Source: Ammoniphilus sp. YIM 78166 (GTDB lineage Bacteria > Bacillota > Bacilli > Aneurinibacillales > RAOX-1). Taken from it: a DNA stretch of 64,000 bases. The notes beneath the pieces were generated by a model that was not told where the DNA came from, did no database searches, and saw nothing but the letters and a program-made list of their open reading frames with translations. Position numbers and translations under genes: made by a program. Below are positions 25,953 through 35,501 of the stretch, in pieces (position 1 is the first letter of the stretch; each line of letters opens with the position of its first letter). Where the stretch lies: assembly GCF_004522215.1 (NCBI RefSeq), contig NZ_SDLR01000002.1, positions 62,001 to 126,000 on the forward strand, in the 5' to 3' direction.

Positions 25953-27314
25953 ATGGACATGAAGTTAGGACAAGTCATCATGGTTACAATCAAGCGGCTA
26001 GGGATCAATGGAGAAGGGGTAGGCTACTTCAAGAAGAAGGTCGTTTTTATCGATGGAGCACTGCCAGGAGAAGTCGTGGTTGCGGAAATTAAAAGGATTG
26101 AGAAGAACTTAGCTTATGCGGACCTGATTCGGGTAAAGGAGAAGTCTCCTCACAGAGTAAAGCCTGCGTGTCCTGTTTACAAAGAATGCGGAGGATGTCA
26201 GCTGCAGCATATGAGCTACGAGGGACAGCTGGATTCCAAAAGGGAATTAGTGGTAGAAGCCTTTAGCCGTTATCTCACAAGTGCTAGACCGCCGGAAATT
26301 CGCCATACCATTGGGATGGAACATCCATGGAGCTACCGTAACAAAGCGCAGTTGCAGGTGGGTTACGCCAATGGAAAAGTAGTTACTGGTCTCTATGCCG
26401 CTGGTACTCATCAGCTTATTGATATTTCAGATTGTCCTATCCAGCATCCGAAAACGAATGAAATGATTCAAACAACAAGAGATGTATTAAACCAGCTGGG
26501 CATTCCCATATACAATGAGCGCAAGCGAAGTGGGGTAGTCCGAACGGTTGTCGCTCGGGTAGGCTTCGAAACTGAAGGAACGCAGCTGACGATCGTGACA
26601 GCGGTAAAAGAAATTCCAAAGATCAAGGAATTAATCTTGGAGCTTCGACACCGGATGCCTTTTTTACAAAGCATTATGCAAAACATTAATGATAAGAAAA
26701 CCTCTCTTATATTCGGAGATCAAACAAACCTGTTATGGGGATCAGGAACGATTGATGAGCGTTTAGGAGAGGTCCAATTCTCCCTTTCACCGAGAGCCTT
26801 TTTCCAGTTGAATCCTGAGCAAACCATTAAGCTTTATAATGCGGTAAAAGAAGCATCAGCTTTAACGGGAAAAGAATTGTTGGTTGATGCTTATTGTGGG
26901 GTAGGAACAATTGGACTATGGCTTGCACCAGACGCCAAGGAAGTAAGGGGAATTGAAGTCATTCCAGAAGCGGTAGAAGATGCGAACCGTAACGCGCAGC
27001 TGAGCGGAATTCGGAATGCTCGATTTTATACGGGTAAGGCCGAGCAGCTGCTCCCACAGTGGGTAAAACAGGGACTAAGGCCGGACGTCGTCGTTGTGGA
27101 TCCACCTAGAACCGGATGCGACGAGCAACTGCTAAAAACACTTCTGTCTGTCAAACCGAAGCGAATCGTTTATGTATCCTGCAATCCCTCAACCTTAGCG
27201 AAAGACTGTAATCTATTAGCCAAACAATATGATATTCACTGGGTGCAGCCGGTGGATATGTTCCCGCAAACGGCTCATGTGGAGTCGGTCACCTTGATGA
27301 CGTTAAAAACCTAA
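25953..27314 (+). CDS. RlmCD/TrmA-family RNA (uracil-5-)-methyltransferase, second copy
   Basis: A 453-aa paralogue of the enzyme at 5695–7074, with the same layout: TRAM domain, CPVYKECGGC Fe–S cysteines, DAYCGVGTIGLW SAM site, VVVDPPRTGCDEQLL, and the catalytic [13 protein letters not shown]. subtilis also carries two such proteins (YefA/RlmCD and YfjO); this one probably matches YfjO. The RNA target is not deducible. ATG 25953 or ATG 25959 could be the start. Confidence 0.88.
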   Translation: MDMKLGQVIMVTIKRLGINGEGVGYFKKKVVFIDGALPGEVVVAEIKRIEKNLAYADLIRVKEKSPHRVKPACPVYKECGGCQLQHMSYEGQLDSKRELVVEAFSRYLTSARPPEIRHTIGMEHPWSYRNKAQLQVGYANGKVVTGLYAAGTHQLIDISDCPIQHPKTNEMIQTTRDVLNQLGIPIYNERKRSGVVRTVVARVGFETEGTQLTIVTAVKEIPKIKELILELRHRMPFLQSIMQNINDKKTSLIFGDQTNLLWGSGTIDERLGEVQFSLSPRAFFQLNPEQTIKLYNAVKEASALTGKELLVDAYCGVGTIGLWLAPDAKEVRGIEVIPEAVEDANRNAQLSGIRNARFYTGKAEQLLPQWVKQGLRPDVVVVDPPRTGCDEQLLKTLLSVKPKRIVYVSCNPSTLAKDCNLLAKQYDIHWVQPVDMFPQTAHVESVTLMTLKT

Positions 27315-27400
27315 ATTAGTCTGCACATGATGAATGCCTATGTCTTGTACTTAAGTTACGCATACAATGAGGTATGCGTAGTTGAAGGGGGGAAGGCTTA

Positions 27401-27487
27401 ATGGGTGCAGTTGGTTATGGCAGTACCGCCTACATTTTGGTACTCTATGTCTTGCTTGTTATCGTAATTAGCGTTCCTTTTTACTAA
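27401..27487 (+). CDS. yjcZ: YjcZ-family small sporulation membrane protein (28 aa)
   Basis: A very short frame with a strong ribosome site (GGGGGGAAGG, about 27387–27396) encodes MGAVGYGSTAYILVLYVLLV followed by IVISVPFY. A Gly/Tyr-rich head plus one hydrophobic helix is the hallmark of YjcZ-type proteins abundant in Bacillales spores. Upstream is an ACGCATA/TATGCGT hairpin; downstream is a strong terminator, so it is an independent unit. Confidence 0.75.
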   Translation: MGAVGYGSTAYILVLYVLLVIVISVPFY

Positions 27488-27505
27488 TATCAGTATGTTT
27501 TACGG

Positions 27506-27537
27506 TAGGGAGCATGGGGAACCATGCTCCTTTTAAA
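27506..27537 (+). terminator. Terminator after yjcZ
   Basis: GGAGCATGG, 4-nt loop, CCATGCTCC, then TTTT. Confidence 0.85.
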
Positions 27538-27634
27538 GTTGGGCATTATCTACAAGAGAGTTACCATATAGGTATAAATTGGTTTTTGGAGATATACTAA
27601 TATAGATATTACATAGAAGAAAAAAGGAGATCCA

Positions 27635-29095
27635 ATGACAAATAATACAGGATGGAACTTTGATAACAGCTATGCTCGGCTGCCAGAAAAGTTTTTTTTG
27701 AGCCAGAATCCAACTCCAGTCCGCTCACCCAAACTCATCATATTCAATCATTCGTTGGCATCATCGCTTGGGTTAAACGCAGAGGCATTGCAAACTGAAG
27801 AGGGTGTAGCCGTATTCGCAGGCAATTGGATACCTGAATCCTCTATGCCACTTGCCCAGGCCTATGCAGGGCATCAGTTTGGGCATTTTACCATGTTAGG
27901 AGACGGACGAGCTATCCTTCTAGGTGAACAGATGACCCCAACGGGTGAACGCTTTGATATTCAGTTAAAAGGTCCCGGCAGAACCCCCTATTCTCGTGGA
28001 GGGGATGGTCGAGCGGCAGTGGGGCCGATGTTGCGAGAATATATCATCAGCGAAGCGATGCATGCGCTAGGAATTCCGACTACTCGTAGTCTAGCAGTGG
28101 TGTCAACTGGTGAAACCGTTTATCGTGAAACGGAGCTACCCGGTGCGATTCTGACTCGTGTCGCCGCTAGTCACTTACGAGTTGGAACTTTTCAATATGC
28201 CGCTAACTGGGGGACAGTGGAGGAACTCCGTAGGCTGGCTGATTATGCGATTCAACGGCACTATCCAGGCATTCCCGAAGGGGAAAATCGATACTTGTCC
28301 TTTCTTGAGGAAGTCATGAAGCGTCAGGCAGCGTTGATAGCCAAGTGGCAATTGGTTGGTTTTATTCATGGCGTTATGAACACAGATAACATGACGATAA
28401 GTGGCGAAACCATTGATTATGGTCCTTGTGCTTTTATGGATGCCTATGACCCTGCAACGGTGTTCAGTTCAATTGATCGGCAAGGTCGCTATGCTTATGG
28501 CAATCAGCCGCCTATCGGCGGGTGGAACCTGGCCAGATTAGCTGAGTCCCTGTTGCCGTTATTGCACGAAAACGAGGAGAAAGCTGTGGAACTTGCCCAA
28601 GATAAGATTTCTGGATATCCGAAGTTGTTTCATGCTCATTGGCTTAAAGGCATGAGAGCCAAGATCGGGATATTTAACGAAGAGGAAAAGGATGAATCCC
28701 TTATCGAGGAACTTCTCAATATGATGCAGAAGCACCGTGCAGACTTTACGAATACGTTCCGTTCGTTAACCATGGAAAAGCCAGAGGATACCGTACTTTC
28801 TGGCAGTACCGAATTTACAGCGTGGTATGGGGCGTGGCAGGAGCGACTAGGCCGTCAGCCGGAATCAAAAGACTCTTCTCTGGAGTTGATGCGAAGTTCT
28901 AATCCCATGGTCATCCCTCGAAACCATAAGGTAGAAGAGGCGTTAGAAGCAGCAGGGGAACGAGAAGACTACAGTGTGATGGAGAGGTTGCTTAAGGTGC
29001 TTGCTACTCCTTACGAGTACCTGCCAGAACAGGTGGATTATTGCACGCTGCCTGATTCGTCAGGGCGTCCGTATCGAACTTTTTGCGGTACCTAG
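27635..29095 (+). CDS. selO: Protein adenylyltransferase SelO (YdiU)
   Basis: A pseudokinase-fold enzyme that transfers AMP to Ser/Thr/Tyr of target proteins. Conserved blocks: [60 protein letters not shown], and the metal-binding NTDNM and [13 protein letters not shown] loops. Length 486 aa is normal. Many SelO proteins in eukaryotes end in a Sec-containing CxxU; this bacterial one ends TFCGT and is not a selenoprotein. Own RBS AAAAAGGAG; terminator after. Confidence 0.95.
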   Translation: MTNNTGWNFDNSYARLPEKFFLSQNPTPVRSPKLIIFNHSLASSLGLNAEALQTEEGVAVFAGNWIPESSMPLAQAYAGHQFGHFTMLGDGRAILLGEQMTPTGERFDIQLKGPGRTPYSRGGDGRAAVGPMLREYIISEAMHALGIPTTRSLAVVSTGETVYRETELPGAILTRVAASHLRVGTFQYAANWGTVEELRRLADYAIQRHYPGIPEGENRYLSFLEEVMKRQAALIAKWQLVGFIHGVMNTDNMTISGETIDYGPCAFMDAYDPATVFSSIDRQGRYAYGNQPPIGGWNLARLAESLLPLLHENEEKAVELAQDKISGYPKLFHAHWLKGMRAKIGIFNEEEKDESLIEELLNMMQKHRADFTNTFRSLTMEKPEDTVLSGSTEFTAWYGAWQERLGRQPESKDSSLELMRSSNPMVIPRNHKVEEALEAAGEREDYSVMERLLKVLATPYEYLPEQVDYCTLPDSSGRPYRTFCGT

Positions 29096-29161
29096 GTATA
29101 AAAGATGGTCCTGCAGGCCACACTAGTAATCCTAACTCGTAAAGTTTCTCCTCCACAACTA

Positions 29162-29190
29162 TCCTCAGCTGGTCGCTGAGGAATTTTTTT
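29162..29190 (+). terminator. Terminator after selO
   Basis: CCTCAGC, 5-nt loop, GCTGAGG, then a run of eight T. Confidence 0.85.
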
Positions 29191-29239
29191 TGCGGATTTC
29201 TTTGATTTAGTTTTTCTAAGCAAGATCCCTAAGTAAAAC

Positions 29240-29690
29240 GCCCATAACTATGCATGTAGTCACGAACCCCCCAGGCCAGGAGGGCAAGCCCTTTTAGCCA
29301 CCGTCTCCAATGAAAATCCCTTTTGTCCGCGGTTTGGTCCCAAGTTTTTTCGAGAAATGAAGTGATTTGGGTCTACTTTTTAGAAGTGCAATCTAAACTT
29401 CGGTTTAGAGCCTTTCATTCCAAGCTGATTTTAAGTAATTCCGCTTTTATTTTTCGTCTATACCCTTTTTTGGCCCCGAACACTCTCGCTCGTGGGCTGA
29501 TGCTCACAAAATTTTTGATTTGCTCACGGAAAAGTGGCGTTTGCTCACGAGTTGGTATCGTTTGTTCACATACCTGTAACCATTCCAGCTAATCTAGGAG
29601 GTTTGGTCACGATACACGGTTAGTTGCTCCCGAACCCGTAATGGATACAAGTAAGATGGAGTCACTTGCTTTACTTTTTCTCGGGAAGCG
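29240..29690 (-). repeat. Composite dispersed repeat, copy D2 (inverted relative to D1)
   Basis: Read on the minus strand this matches D1 over about 310 bp. It has GTGAGC(A/T)-type motifs (complement GCTCAC at 29502, 29522, 29543 and 29564, then diverged copies near 29605 and 29626, spaced 20, 21, 21, 41 and 21 bp). It also has the block TTTAGATTGCACTTC (about 29385–29400) and GGAGACGGTGGC (about 29297–29308). The hairpin next to the last is degraded compared with D1. It lies between the selO terminator and array C. Open frames in it are not genes. Confidence 0.8.
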
Positions 29691-29750
29691 ATTGGGCATC
29701 CCGGATCACCCTGTGATCAAGCACAACTTTAATGCCGGGGATTTTCATGT

Positions 29751-30150
29751 AAACCGGTAATGATTCCAAGAAGTTGGAGCACCTGAGGTACCGCAAGCCG
29801 CGAATCGTGCCCTGAACTTGGGAGATCGCTCGTTTGAGGTACCGCAAGGCAACGGTTCGTGTCCTGAACCAGAGGGATCGCTCGTTTGAGGTACCGCAAG
29901 CCCGCGGTTCGTGCACTGAACCTGGGAGATTGCTCGTTTGAGGTACCGCAAGCCCGCGGTTCGTGCACTGAACCTGGGAGATTGCTCGTTTGAGGTACCG
30001 CAAGGCGGCGAATCGTGCCCTGAACCTGGGGGTTCGCTCGTTTGAGGTACCGCAAGCCCGCGGTTCGTGCACTGAACCTGGGAGATTGCTCGTTTGAGGT
30101 ACCGCAAGCCCGCGGTTCGTGCACTGAACTTGGGGGTTCGCTCGGACTGC
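29751..30150. repeat. 52-bp tandem repeat array C (different sequence, same period)
   Basis: GAGGTACCGCAAG recurs at 29785, 29836, 29888, 29940, 29992, 30044 and 30096: steps of 52 bp except the first, which is 51. Each unit carries a near-palindrome GGTTC–N7–GAACC in most copies, and GGTACC. The left flank (29751–29770) is the complement of the TTGGAATCATTACCGG motif found twice in D1, tying array C to the D element. All three minus-strand frames are open across it because of the periodicity; none is a gene. Confidence 0.93.
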
Positions 30151-30207
30151 CCATTTACTTACTCGACTCATACAAATTTCCTTCTATTCTGCTAATCATT
30201 CCAAATA

Positions 30208-30243
30208 AAAAAGTATGGGCCCCGCCTTAATGGCCCATACTTT
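30208..30243 (-). terminator. Terminator after the mcp gene
   Basis: AAGTATGGGCC and GGCCCATACTT enclose a 10-nt loop. On the minus strand it is followed by TTTTTTA. Confidence 0.8.
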
Positions 30244-30248
30244 TCTCA

Positions 30249-31958
30249 TTACACCTTAAATTGTCCCACAAGCTTCTGAAGATCTTGAGCAATTTCTGTC
30301 ATGGATTGAGTGGAAGATACAATTTCATCCATGAGCTTGTGCGATTCTTCGGCAACATCATGTACTTTGCTCGTCTCATCTGTTGCAGACTCCGCTACGT
30401 TAACAATGGTTTGAATGGAATGAAGCACATCCTCAGTTCCTGCAACCATCTGTTCGGTTGCTGCTGAAACTTCTGTTATCTGCTTGGTGACAACTTCGAT
30501 CGCTTCGTGAATCTGCTGGAAGGAATCGCTGGCTTGTTTTGCAGCGGTTAATCCTTCTTGTACGTCGGTTGTTCCTTTTACCATAAAATCAGCTACTTTA
30601 GCGGTTTCTGCTTGAATTTCCTTGATCATTTCAGAGATCTGTTGCGCGGCTTGTGCCGATTCGGAGGCTAGCTTGCGAACTTCGTCAGCCACAACGGCAA
30701 ATCCTCGACCATGCTCCGCGGCTCTTGCTGCTTCGATTGCAGCATTGAGGGAAAGCAGGTTGGTTTGATTGGCAATGCCTGTTATTACTTCAACGATCTT
30801 ACCGATCGATTGAGAGCGTTCTCCGAGCTTCCTCATGAGGTCGGCGGATTGGATTACTGTAGAGGTAACGGTTTCGATACGTTCCATGGATCGACCGATG
30901 GTTTGGTTCCCTTCTTGAGCCAATTGGGTAGCATATTTAGCTGTTGCTGCCACTTCTTGACTATTGGCAGAGATTTGTTGTACACCTGCTGACATTTGGT
31001 TCATGGAGACAGAGGTTTCTGTAATACTTTGAACTTGGGTGTCAGCTCCAGCAGCGATCTGTTTTACTGCTGTTGCAATCTGTACGCTTGCTTGGCTGGT
31101 ATGTAGAGCTCTTTGGGTAAGTTCACTTGACGTTTCCGTTACGAGTCTTGAACGTTGAAGAACCTCTTGAATGATGTTTCGAATACTATCTAACATCGAG
31201 TTGAATTCCGAAGCTAATTGTCCGACTTCATCCTTGGTGTTGATATTTAATCGCTGAGTCAAGTCACCACCTGCCTGTGACATTTCTTGGAGTCGGCCTT
31301 TAATTTGATTGATCGGTCCTACGATCGTGCGACTAACCAGGGTGCCAAACAGAATCGAAAGAAGAATGCCCCCAAGAACCATCGCGATGGTCATAGTCTG
31401 TGATTGAGCATACGCCTGCTCTGCTTGAGTATATAACTCTTTCGATTTTTGACTTTGAATTTCAACAAGTGCATTAATCGTGTCCTCTAACGCTTTTTTC
31501 TGAGTGGAAGAACCATTTAACCTCATTACTAATGCGTTCGGATCATCGCCCACGGCAATTTCAATGGACTGCATTGTATTGGATTCGTAGGCCACTATAA
31601 GAGTTTTAAGACTGCTAAGGAGGTTTTCTTCTTCCCTTGTAAGGCTAAGCTGGCTATAGGCTTCAATGCTAGCTTTGGCAACCTCAAGATTAGCTCCGAT
31701 AGATTCTCGCAGAGATTCCGCCGTTTTGCGAATGGTAGTGGCATTCATTAGGATGAGGGTGTTCTCTGAAATTGCTTTACTTACTTCTAACAAATGAACA
31801 ACTGGGGTAAATCTTTCTTCATACATGGAACGAAGCTGGGAGTTTAAATGAGATAACTGTTTAAGACCGAGAAACCCAACGCTTCCCATAATAAAACAGA
31901 TTAAGCTAAAAACGATAAATAATTTCCGAGAAATACGCAAGTTATAAAGCCACTTCAT
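30249..31958 (-). CDS. Methyl-accepting chemotaxis protein
   Basis: A membrane chemoreceptor of 569 aa. First membrane helix about residues 11–33 ([20 protein letters not shown]). Then an extracellular four-helix-bundle sensor (about 34–190), a second helix ([20 protein letters not shown]) and a HAMP domain (about 212–265). The cytoplasmic signalling domain has the conserved hairpin tip [19 protein letters not shown] and [14 protein letters not shown], which binds CheA/CheW. The ligand is unknown. It follows cheX by 26 bp in one transcript that begins with a c-di-GMP riboswitch. Confidence 0.93.
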   Translation of the reverse strand: MKWLYNLRISRKLFIVFSLICFIMGSVGFLGLKQLSHLNSQLRSMYEERFTPVVHLLEVSKAISENTLILMNATTIRKTAESLRESIGANLEVAKASIEAYSQLSLTREEENLLSSLKTLIVAYESNTMQSIEIAVGDDPNALVMRLNGSSTQKKALEDTINALVEIQSQKSKELYTQAEQAYAQSQTMTIAMVLGGILLSILFGTLVSRTIVGPINQIKGRLQEMSQAGGDLTQRLNINTKDEVGQLASEFNSMLDSIRNIIQEVLQRSRLVTETSSELTQRALHTSQASVQIATAVKQIAAGADTQVQSITETSVSMNQMSAGVQQISANSQEVAATAKYATQLAQEGNQTIGRSMERIETVTSTVIQSADLMRKLGERSQSIGKIVEVITGIANQTNLLSLNAAIEAARAAEHGRGFAVVADEVRKLASESAQAAQQISEMIKEIQAETAKVADFMVKGTTDVQEGLTAAKQASDSFQQIHEAIEVVTKQITEVSAATEQMVAGTEDVLHSIQTIVNVAESATDETSKVHDVAEESHKLMDEIVSSTQSMTEIAQDLQKLVGQFKV

Positions 31959-31984
31959 TCCTTTACCCTCCGGTTTGTCAAAGT

Positions 31985-32437
31985 TTAATCATGGGGAATC
32001 CAAGCAATGGACATGTCACCAATTTGGTCGATATTGATAGGAATGCTAAATTCATAAGCGAGCTGATAAAAGCTTGATTCTTCTGTCATGAGAGTAGGAG
32101 GAGTGATATCAATAGAAAAGCCTTTTTGAAAAATATGAGAAGAGAAGTTGCCAGCTATCATGTTTCCAAGCTCTCCAGTAAAAGATTCGAGCATGGCCCC
32201 TTCTAATGGCATTCCAAAAAGATTTTGTCCGAGCTGGCCAAAGGTCTCAGAGGTCCCTTTAACTAGCAGTTTACCTCGTATATCTCCGGTAATGCCTACA
32301 AGAACTCCCCATTCGGTTGAAGGGATTGAAGGGAAGGAAGATACAGGGGGTTGCAGCGATAAGGGGAAAGGAATGACGGCCGGGACCACTTGGATGAGGG
32401 TATTAGCAATTTCGGCATGTTTTCCAACGATAGTCAT
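31985..32437 (-). CDS. cheX: CheX-type chemotaxis phosphatase
   Basis: A 150-aa CheC/CheX/FliY-family protein that dephosphorylates CheY-P. A single active-site helix reads [14 protein letters not shown], giving the Glu-x3/4-Asn arrangement of the family. One copy of the motif, rather than two, fits CheX over Che[21 protein letters not shown] is a typical CheX opening. Located directly ahead of the chemoreceptor gene and behind the riboswitch. Confidence 0.85.
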   Translation of the reverse strand: MTIVGKHAEIANTLIQVVPAVIPFPLSLQPPVSSFPSIPSTEWGVLVGITGDIRGKLLVKGTSETFGQLGQNLFGMPLEGAMLESFTGELGNMIAGNFSSHIFQKGFSIDITPPTLMTEESSFYQLAYEFSIPINIDQIGDMSIAWIPHD

Positions 32438-32473
32438 AGCAGTTCACTCTTTTCATTTGAAATTTTTTGAAAT

Positions 32474-32615
32474 AAAAAGACTATTCTTAATAAAGAATAG
32501 CCGTCAGCACAAAGTTTCTAATTGTGGCTTATCGGCAACCTGGCAATCATAGCTTCTAGAGCTTTAGATCCATGGCTTTGCGTCCCTATCTTTCGAATAG
32601 GTTTGCCTTGGTCGA
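32474..32615 (-). promoter_or_regulatory. Cyclic di-GMP-I (GEMM) riboswitch with terminator, controlling cheX–mcp
   Basis: On the minus strand the aptamer (about 32612–32528) shows the GEMM-I landmarks in order: GGCAAACC, CGAAAG, GGGACGCAAAGCC, then a variable P3 arm, then ATTGCCAGGTTGCCGA. It is followed by a terminator hairpin (CTATTC / GAATAG, about 32505–32478) and a T-rich tail, then the cheX ribosome site. The layout implies c-di-GMP-dependent transcription termination or read-through. The promoter is probably TTGAAT–N17–TAAAAT (32675–32670 and 32652–32647). Confidence 0.9.
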
Positions 32616-32686
32616 ATTTTGTAAAAATAGCAAGATAAGTAGTTATATTTTACCTGCATTGTCCGCAAAATTCAATAAAATAATGA

Positions 32687-32732
32687 AAAGACTATACCTA
32701 AAGAACTATGTCTTTGGGTATAGTCTTGACTG
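32687..32732 (-). terminator. Terminator after ydjO
   Basis: A long stem (AAGACTATACC plus AAAGA paired to their complements, 6-nt loop) followed on the minus strand by TTTTCATTATTTT. Confidence 0.8.
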
Positions 32733-32735
32733 GAA

Positions 32736-32996
32736 CTAGTGCCTCACGCGTCGGGCAAAATTTATTCCTCTTTTTTTTATTTCTTTTTGGAGTTGGGGAA
32801 TCATTCGGGTGCCGGCTTTCATTTCAGTTTGACATAGAGGGCATTCAGGTGAATTCTCTAAGGAGAAATTTTTTCTCATCCATCCTTTGCATTCCTGGGA
32901 TTCACAGTTCCACACTTCGGTTGGTACGGCATTAGGTTCTGAAGCGGGAGTTGGTATCGTCTCGGTTACCGATGGCTGCTGAGTATGTTCCGGCAT
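32736..32996 (-). CDS. ydjO: YdjO-family zinc-ribbon protein
   Basis: 86 aa. The core is VWNCESQECKGWMRKNFSLE and ECPLCQTEMKAGTRMIPQL: two CxxC-type pairs (CESQEC and CPLC) likely to bind zinc, as in the cold-inducible YdjO of B. subtilis. The N-terminal 35 residues are Pro/Thr-rich and disordered. Basic tail (KKRGINFARRVRH). ATG 32996 is chosen for its AGAGGGTG ribosome site. Confidence 0.85.
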   Translation of the reverse strand: MPEHTQQPSVTETIPTPASEPNAVPTEVWNCESQECKGWMRKNFSLENSPECPLCQTEMKAGTRMIPQLQKEIKKRGINFARRVRH

Positions 32997-33171
32997 GAAA
33001 AGATTCACCCTCTCTAAAATTAAAATAAAAGGAACACCCATATTATCTCCGTTCTTGACGAATTAATAATTGAACGTTACTTGAACAATGTTGAACTGAC
33101 CTTTAATAAGTAACGTGATCCTGTTAGAATGGAACTAATAACGTATTAGGAAAGAGATAGGAGAGAGTTCG

Positions 33172-33813
33172 GTGTTAAAGCAAGTAAGGCAATGGTTGTT
33201 TCCCAAAAGACAGGGTCAAGCAAAAATAAAAACAGAGCAAGATCTTCTGGTTAAACTAGCTGATGTTCTTCCTTCTCATATCAGAAATGAGGATGTCGTC
33301 TTTTTTTGTATAGGAACAAACCAAATTAGCGGGGATTGTTTTGGACCCTTGGTTGGATCTTACTTGAAGAGTAACGGTTATACCAATGTAATGGGTACTA
33401 TCCAAGATCCGATCGATGCCAAAAACATTCATGAACGTATACAGGAAATTCCGAAGGATAAACTTGTTATCGCCATCGACGCTGCACTAGGGACGTTTTC
33501 TTTTGTAGAAACCTTTTCCATCTCTTCGGGTACCCTTCATCCCGGGTCAGGAATTGGGAAAACCCTCCCGCCTGTTGGGGATGTAGGCATTGTCGCTGTA
33601 GTGAATCTTAAAGATTGGAAAAGTGACAGTCTCGTTCTTACGCAGACCTCACTTTCAACGGTAATCCCGATGGTGATCACTTTATCCTCAGCACTCATGA
33701 AGTATCTACCTTGTGCAAGTGGAAAGACAGTGAACTTATTTGAAGAAGATATGGAAGTAAGGGCTTATTTAAAAAGGCTAAAAGGGGAGTATTATTCTCC
33801 CTTGTTAAACTAA
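33172..33813 (+). CDS. yyaC: YyaC-family putative spore protein (DUF1256)
   Basis: 213 aa. FFCIGTNQISGDCFGPLVGS, AIDAALG and GSGIGKTLPPVGDVGI are typical of YyaC, a forespore protein with a fold related to the GPR germination protease. A proteolytic role is not proven. GTG 33172 start with GGAGAG upstream. A terminator follows. In B. subtilis yyaC lies near oriC, which makes the DnaA boxes just downstream noteworthy. Confidence 0.85.
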   Translation: MLKQVRQWLFPKRQGQAKIKTEQDLLVKLADVLPSHIRNEDVVFFCIGTNQISGDCFGPLVGSYLKSNGYTNVMGTIQDPIDAKNIHERIQEIPKDKLVIAIDAALGTFSFVETFSISSGTLHPGSGIGKTLPPVGDVGIVAVVNLKDWKSDSLVLTQTSLSTVIPMVITLSSALMKYLPCASGKTVNLFEEDMEVRAYLKRLKGEYYSPLLN

Positions 33814-33828
33814 CCCGTTCCCATACAT

Positions 33829-33880
33829 GATCAAGCTTTTGGAGTCATATGATATATGACAATCAAAAGCTTTTTCTTTT
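33829..33880 (+). terminator. Terminator after yyaC
   Basis: AAGCTTTT and AAAAGCTT enclose a second inverted repeat (GTCATAT / ATATGAC), followed by TTTTCTTTTTC. Confidence 0.8.
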
Positions 33881-33942
33881 TCTAAAGATGTAGTAATGTG
33901 TCTTATTTCCAGGGGAATTGTCGATATTGCTCGGAAGTCATA

Positions 33943-33977
33943 CTATCCACATTTTTCTGTGGATAACTTGTGGATAA
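33943..33977. promoter_or_regulatory. Cluster of three DnaA boxes
   Basis: CTATCCACA (33943–33951, minus orientation, one mismatch), TGTGGATAA (33958–33966, perfect) and TGTGGATAA (33969–33977, perfect). The two perfect boxes are 11 bp apart start to start. Such clusters bind DnaA outside oriC in B. subtilis. Confidence 0.75.
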
Positions 33978-34054
33978 TAAATAGACTAGCTGTTCATGAT
34001 CATGACATTCACTTATAATGGGATTTATATCGGATTGCAGGAAGAGGGGGAATT

Positions 34055-35395
34055 GTGAAAAGAGCAATTGTCGTTGCGAGTATTACCTTAGGAATGCTTT
34101 TAGCCGCTTTAGATCAAATGATTATGAGTACTGCAATGCCTGAGGTGCAAAAAATATTAGGGGATGCAGAGTTGTATAGCTGGGTATTTTCCGCCTATAT
34201 GTTGTCTAGCACCATTACAGTACCCATATACGGTAAATTAGCCGATCGTTATGGCAGAAAAAAAGTGTATCTAGTCGCTTTAGGACTATTTCTCATAGGA
34301 TCTGCTTTATGTGCGATGTCAGCCACGATGTGGCAGCTTGTCCTTTCTCGAGTGATTCAAGGACTGGGAGCAGGTGGAGTTTTACCGCTTACGGTAACCA
34401 TAGCAGGGGATCTGTATGATATAAAAAATCGCGGAAAGATCCAAGGCTTGTTCAGCAGCATGTGGGCTATTGCAGGGATCAGCGGTCCCTTACTTGGGGG
34501 ATGGATTATTGAGAACTTCCATTGGAGTTGGATATTCTGGATTAATATCCCCGTGGGCATCATTGCGATTCTAGGATTCTTATCGTTTGAAGAGCAAGTA
34601 GAAGGTGAAAAGACCTCCATTGACTATGTAGGTGCCGTCCTCTTAGTTTTGGCGATTGGCACGTTATTATTTGCGACTTTAGGAACGGTATGGAATGAGA
34701 TCGTTGGTTTGGTTGTCATTAGCATGATTTTATTTGTCCTGTTTGTTAACCATCAACGAACCAGAGTCCACCCGTTAATCCGGATTGAAATGTTCCAAAA
34801 TCCTATGATTCTATGGCTGAATATATCGGGAATGATTGTGACGATGGGGCTTTTCGTCGTTCCTTTTTTCATTCCACTGTTTGCCCAAGAGATTCTCGGA
34901 TATAGTCCCCTTGCTAGCGGCTTAATTTTAATGGGGCAGGTGCTTGGCTGGAACGCTGGGTCTGTACCGGCAGGTAAGCTGATTTTAAAAGTAGGGTATA
35001 AAAAGGCTATTCTTTCGGGAATTGGTCTGCTGGTGCTGGGTGGAGCTCTGCTTGCCTTGTTTGTTCCCGTACTGAACTATACTTTGCTGTTAATCATTAT
35101 GTTTATCTTAGGGCTAGGATTTGGGGTTTGTGTTACATCCTTTACGATTGGTGTGCAGGAAGCCGTAGATCCTAAGGAACGGGGCATCTCTACGTCAATC
35201 CAATTGTTTTCGAGAAATATCGGGACGACGATTGGGGTGACCATTGTGGGTGGGATCTTAAATCTAGCTCATGGGAGCTTTACTTTACTCGAAAGCTTTC
35301 AGGCCATTTTTATCGTAGCCCTTTTTATTACAAGCTTGAGCTTATGGACCGCTTCCAAGATTCCGATGGGAGACCATATGAAAAAAAGTGCATAA
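34055..35395 (+). CDS. MFS multidrug efflux transporter (EmrB/QacA-like)
   Basis: 446 aa, major facilitator. Segment 1 ends LLAALDQMIMSTAMPEVQ (motif D1 of DHA2 pumps). GKLADRYGRKKVYL is motif A, and SRVIQGLGAGGVLPLTVTIAGDLY is motif B/C. Predicted to expel drugs or toxic compounds in exchange for protons. DHA2 proteins have 14 segments; this length would suit 12–14. GTG start with AGAGGGGGAA upstream; no adjacent regulator gene. Confidence 0.88.
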   Translation: MKRAIVVASITLGMLLAALDQMIMSTAMPEVQKILGDAELYSWVFSAYMLSSTITVPIYGKLADRYGRKKVYLVALGLFLIGSALCAMSATMWQLVLSRVIQGLGAGGVLPLTVTIAGDLYDIKNRGKIQGLFSSMWAIAGISGPLLGGWIIENFHWSWIFWINIPVGIIAILGFLSFEEQVEGEKTSIDYVGAVLLVLAIGTLLFATLGTVWNEIVGLVVISMILFVLFVNHQRTRVHPLIRIEMFQNPMILWLNISGMIVTMGLFVVPFFIPLFAQEILGYSPLASGLILMGQVLGWNAGSVPAGKLILKVGYKKAILSGIGLLVLGGALLALFVPVLNYTLLLIIMFILGLGFGVCVTSFTIGVQEAVDPKERGISTSIQLFSRNIGTTIGVTIVGGILNLAHGSFTLLESFQAIFIVALFITSLSLWTASKIPMGDHMKKSA

Positions 35396-35399
35396 CCAG

Positions 35400-35437
35400 A
35401 AGGGAGACCGCTGAGATGGAGCTGTCTCCCTTTTTTG
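35400..35437 (+). terminator. Terminator after the efflux gene
   Basis: GGGAGAC and GTCTCCC, then TTTTTTG. Confidence 0.8.
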
Positions 35438-35473
35438 ATGATGAATCTTGTAGAATGGGATAGAATGAAGAGA

Positions 35474-35501
35474 GAAAGTTAATCAACTAATTAACTTTTT
35501 A
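35474..35501 (-). terminator. Terminator after the HD-domain gene
   Basis: AGTTAAT and ATTAACT palindrome flanked by A- and T-runs; overlaps the stop of the minus-strand gene. Confidence 0.55.

Noticed and set aside
27635..29095. SelO as a second selenoprotein
   Set aside because: Its C-terminus ends TFCGT with a normal Cys and TAG stop; no in-frame UGA.
29671..30171. Three overlapping minus-strand frames of 120–166 aa over array C
   Set aside because: All three frames are open because of the periodic sequence; the products are the same peptide in repeat.
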